The translations under genes and the position numbers were made by a program. The notes below the pieces were generated by a model. The model did no database searches, was not told the origin of the DNA, and saw only the letters and a list, made by a program, of their open reading frames with translations. Of a stretch of DNA of 64,000 bases, positions 62,324-64,000 are shown one piece after another (the first letter of the stretch is position 1; every line of letters starts with the position of its first letter). Source of the DNA: Ferruginibacter sp. (GTDB lineage: Bacteria > Bacteroidota > Bacteroidia > Chitinophagales > Chitinophagaceae); the NCBI GenBank assembly GCA_016786725.1, contig JAEUVU010000018.1:1-64000 (forward strand), given 5' to 3'.

Positions 62324-62426
62324 ATCCTACTTCCAGTTAATCAAATTATAAAAAGAGGTGCCTCATGCGGGGGGCTGGTGCAAGTAAAAAATCAATTCCT
62401 AATTCCTAATTGTCAATTTCTAATTC

Positions 62427-63032
62427 TTACTTATTCCTCTTAATCGTACATCCCACACTACGGCTTTCTTTTACCGTTATATCTTTTCCGCCGGCCATTT
62501 CTGTAATAGCTACCTGCAGGTGATTGCGTGAGATAGCAGTTACATCTGATGGGCTGTCATCTATGGCGCCGTGATAAACTAATTTCAGGTTCTTGTCAAA
62601 CAAAAAACATTCTGGTGTACGGTTGGCTCCAAAGGCATCAGCCACTTCGTGGTTCTTATCAACCACATAATTCCATTTGTATCCCTGATCTTTGGCATAG
62701 TTTTTCATTTCGTCAAAACTGTCTTCATTTCCACGGTATGCTTCGTTGCTGTTTAAAATGATAACTCCCACATTATTCTTCACGGCAAATTCGCTGATGG
62801 CAACAGTACGCTCCTGGTTTTTGATAACATACGGGCAGGTATTACAACTGAACATTACCAGCACCCCGTTTTCTTTTTTGGCATCTTTCATGGTTACTTC
62901 TTTTCCCGAAACGTCCTGCATTTTAAGATCAGCTTTGGGCATGGTACCTCCAATAGTAAGCGGATCGCCAACTGTAAAAGCAAGTGTTGCAAGTGCAATG
63001 ATGGCTGTTAAGCCTAATAATATTTTTTTCAT
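62427..63032 (-). CDS. Thioredoxin-like (AhpC/TSA-type) exported protein
   Basis: 201 aa with signal peptide (KILLGLTAIIALATLAFTVG). Thioredoxin fold of the AhpC/TSA/redoxin class; active-site region FSCNTCPYVIKNQERT (CxxC), IILNSNEAYRGNEDSFDEMK, ANRTPECFLFDK. It matches the Bacteroidota 'thioredoxin family protein' group with conserved SCNTCPYV. An envelope redox or peroxiredoxin-like role is expected. Confidence 0.9.
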   Translation of the reverse strand: MKKILLGLTAIIALATLAFTVGDPLTIGGTMPKADLKMQDVSGKEVTMKDAKKENGVLVMFSCNTCPYVIKNQERTVAISEFAVKNNVGVIILNSNEAYRGNEDSFDEMKNYAKDQGYKWNYVVDKNHEVADAFGANRTPECFLFDKNLKLVYHGAIDDSPSDVTAISRNHLQVAITEMAGGKDITVKESRSVGCTIKRNK

Positions 63033-63098
63033 GGTTGATTATTTTCTTAAAGTTATATAATTACCATGCGGTATCTTAACCACTCATGTATTTTTTTA

Positions 63099-64000
63099 TC
63101 AGGCTAGTTCCAGTTTCTCTTTGGCGTCACGCTTTTCGGCCCGGGATCGAAGGGTTTTAATGCTTACATTCAGCTCAAAACCTATAAGCAATACAAGGGA
63201 ATTGATAAAGATGAGAGCCATTAAAACAATGATGGTACCAATTGAACCATACAAGGCATTATACCTGCCGAATGCATTAACAAAATATGAAAAACCCAGT
63301 GAGGCTATAATGCATAAGAAAGTTGCCAGAATGGTGCCGGGAGAAACCAGCTTCCATTTTTTTTGCACAGCCGGAGCGTATTTATAAATAAAAGCAATGG
63401 AATAAAAAACAAGGGCAATAATTACCAGCCAGCGCAGGTAAAGAATGGCAGCAAGCCAAAAGGCACTTTTAAGGCCAAAGAGCTTTAGTACGGCGCCTTG
63501 TGTTATCAATATTACCAGGCAGCCAAGCACCAGCCCAAAAATAAGTATGGTGAGCCGGATAGCGATCCACCGGTTATGCAGGCCCATTCTTCTTTCAAAG
63601 CCGTGATAGTTTTTGTTGAAAGAACGCATGAGCCCCATCATGGCATTGCTTGCAAAAAAAAGCGCCAGCAACAAACCAAAAGACAACAAACCAAATACCG
63701 GTGTTTGAAAAAAAGTCTTATCAATAAAAGTAATGATCGTTTTATTGTAACCTTCAGCAGGTATTATATCCTTAATGATAAGGGAAAGCTGTTTGAATAT
63801 CTCTCTTTTCTTTATAAAAGGCAGATTGGGTATCAGCGTAAATAAAAAAAGAAAAGAAGGCGGTATGGCCATAATGAAATTGTAGGCTATGGCCGATGCC
63901 CTCTCTGTTAAACCCACGGTTTTTACCTGCCGGTAAAAAAAACGAACCACATCATACAGCGGCACTCCTTCAAATCCCGGCAAATACCAATGCTTGCTTT
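63099..64000 (-). CDS. YihY/BrkB-family membrane protein (N-terminus outside window)
   Basis: At least 300 codons; the reading frame continues past the window edge (the last codons before KHWY-L-PGFEGVPLYDVV are in frame), so the true start is not included. Six membrane helices with RASAIAYNFIMAIPPSFLFL, a segment of the type NAMMGLMRSFNKNY, SIGTIIVLMALIFINSLVLLIGFELN. This is the YihY (formerly ribonuclease BN) family of predicted inner-membrane proteins; function uncertain. An ATG-like TTG at 63983 is internal. Confidence 0.9.
   Translation of the reverse strand, partial: SKHWYLPGFEGVPLYDVVRFFYRQVKTVGLTERASAIAYNFIMAIPPSFLFLFTLIPNLPFIKKREIFKQLSLIIKDIIPAEGYNKTIITFIDKTFFQTPVFGLLSFGLLLALFFASNAMMGLMRSFNKNYHGFERRMGLHNRWIAIRLTILIFGLVLGCLVILITQGAVLKLFGLKSAFWLAAILYLRWLVIIALVFYSIAFIYKYAPAVQKKWKLVSPGTILATFLCIIASLGFSYFVNAFGRYNALYGSIGTIIVLMALIFINSLVLLIGFELNVSIKTLRSRAEKRDAKEKLELA

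Noticed and set aside
1..64000. tRNA, rRNA, riboswitch or replication origin
   Set aside because: No cloverleaf-type arms, conserved rRNA phrases or DnaA-box cluster were noticed on reading; a covariance-model search would be needed to exclude them.

Overview
The window looks like chromosomal DNA of a member of the Bacteroidota, most likely Chitinophagaceae or a close relative. The reasons are: two large secreted proteins ending in type IX secretion (T9SS) type A sorting domains, a PID-CTERM-like mini-protein, TPR-containing sensor kinases paired with LuxR-type regulators, DUF5777 and outer-membrane barrel proteins, weak Shine-Dalgarno sites, and TAnnTTTG-like promoter boxes. No rRNA, tRNA, CRISPR array or plasmid/phage core genes were seen.

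Layout. 1-48 is the end of an IS1182-type element, identical to the end of the complete copy at 48627-50409. 0.1-18 kb is a surface/regulatory region. It holds a PID-CTERM mini-protein behind a 1219-aa T9SS protein, two LuxR-type response regulators, two paralogous lipobox-bearing TPR sensor kinases, an ECF-type sigma factor and a 1687-aa T9SS protein. The intergenic spaces here share C-run/AT-rich motifs that may be operators of one local regulon. 18.4-22.9 kb holds the ligase-associated DEXH helicase and PdeM endonuclease (without ligase or exonuclease), a degenerate tandem repeat, an OB-fold protein and a YceI protein.

23.0-45.2 kb is a polysaccharide/glycoconjugate locus. It encodes an initiating sugar transferase, an ABC exporter, seven glycosyltransferases, two O-antigen-polymerase-like membrane proteins, a Wzx-type flippase and a nucleotidyltransferase-fold protein. 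Embedded in it is a tightly overlapping block (28.5-35.9 kb) of a flavin-reductase-like protein, two B12-binding radical SAM enzymes, one further radical SAM enzyme and three methyltransferases. This is the best candidate for an undescribed modification pathway.

45.4-50.4 kb carries a DUF5777 barrel, an ECF sigma factor overlapping an unusual protein (cytoplasmic anti-sigma-like head, one inner-membrane helix, long disordered linker, C-terminal outer-membrane barrel), and the IS1182 element. 50.4-64 kb is mostly housekeeping: PhoH, an EF-G paralogue lacking the catalytic histidine, pseudouridine catabolism (glycosidase plus PfkB kinase), a WG-repeat protein, an AT-rich DUF4062 protein next to nested palindromes, dihydrolipoyl dehydrogenase, two thioredoxin-fold proteins (one fused to a degenerate M23-like domain) and a YihY/BrkB membrane protein cut by the window edge.
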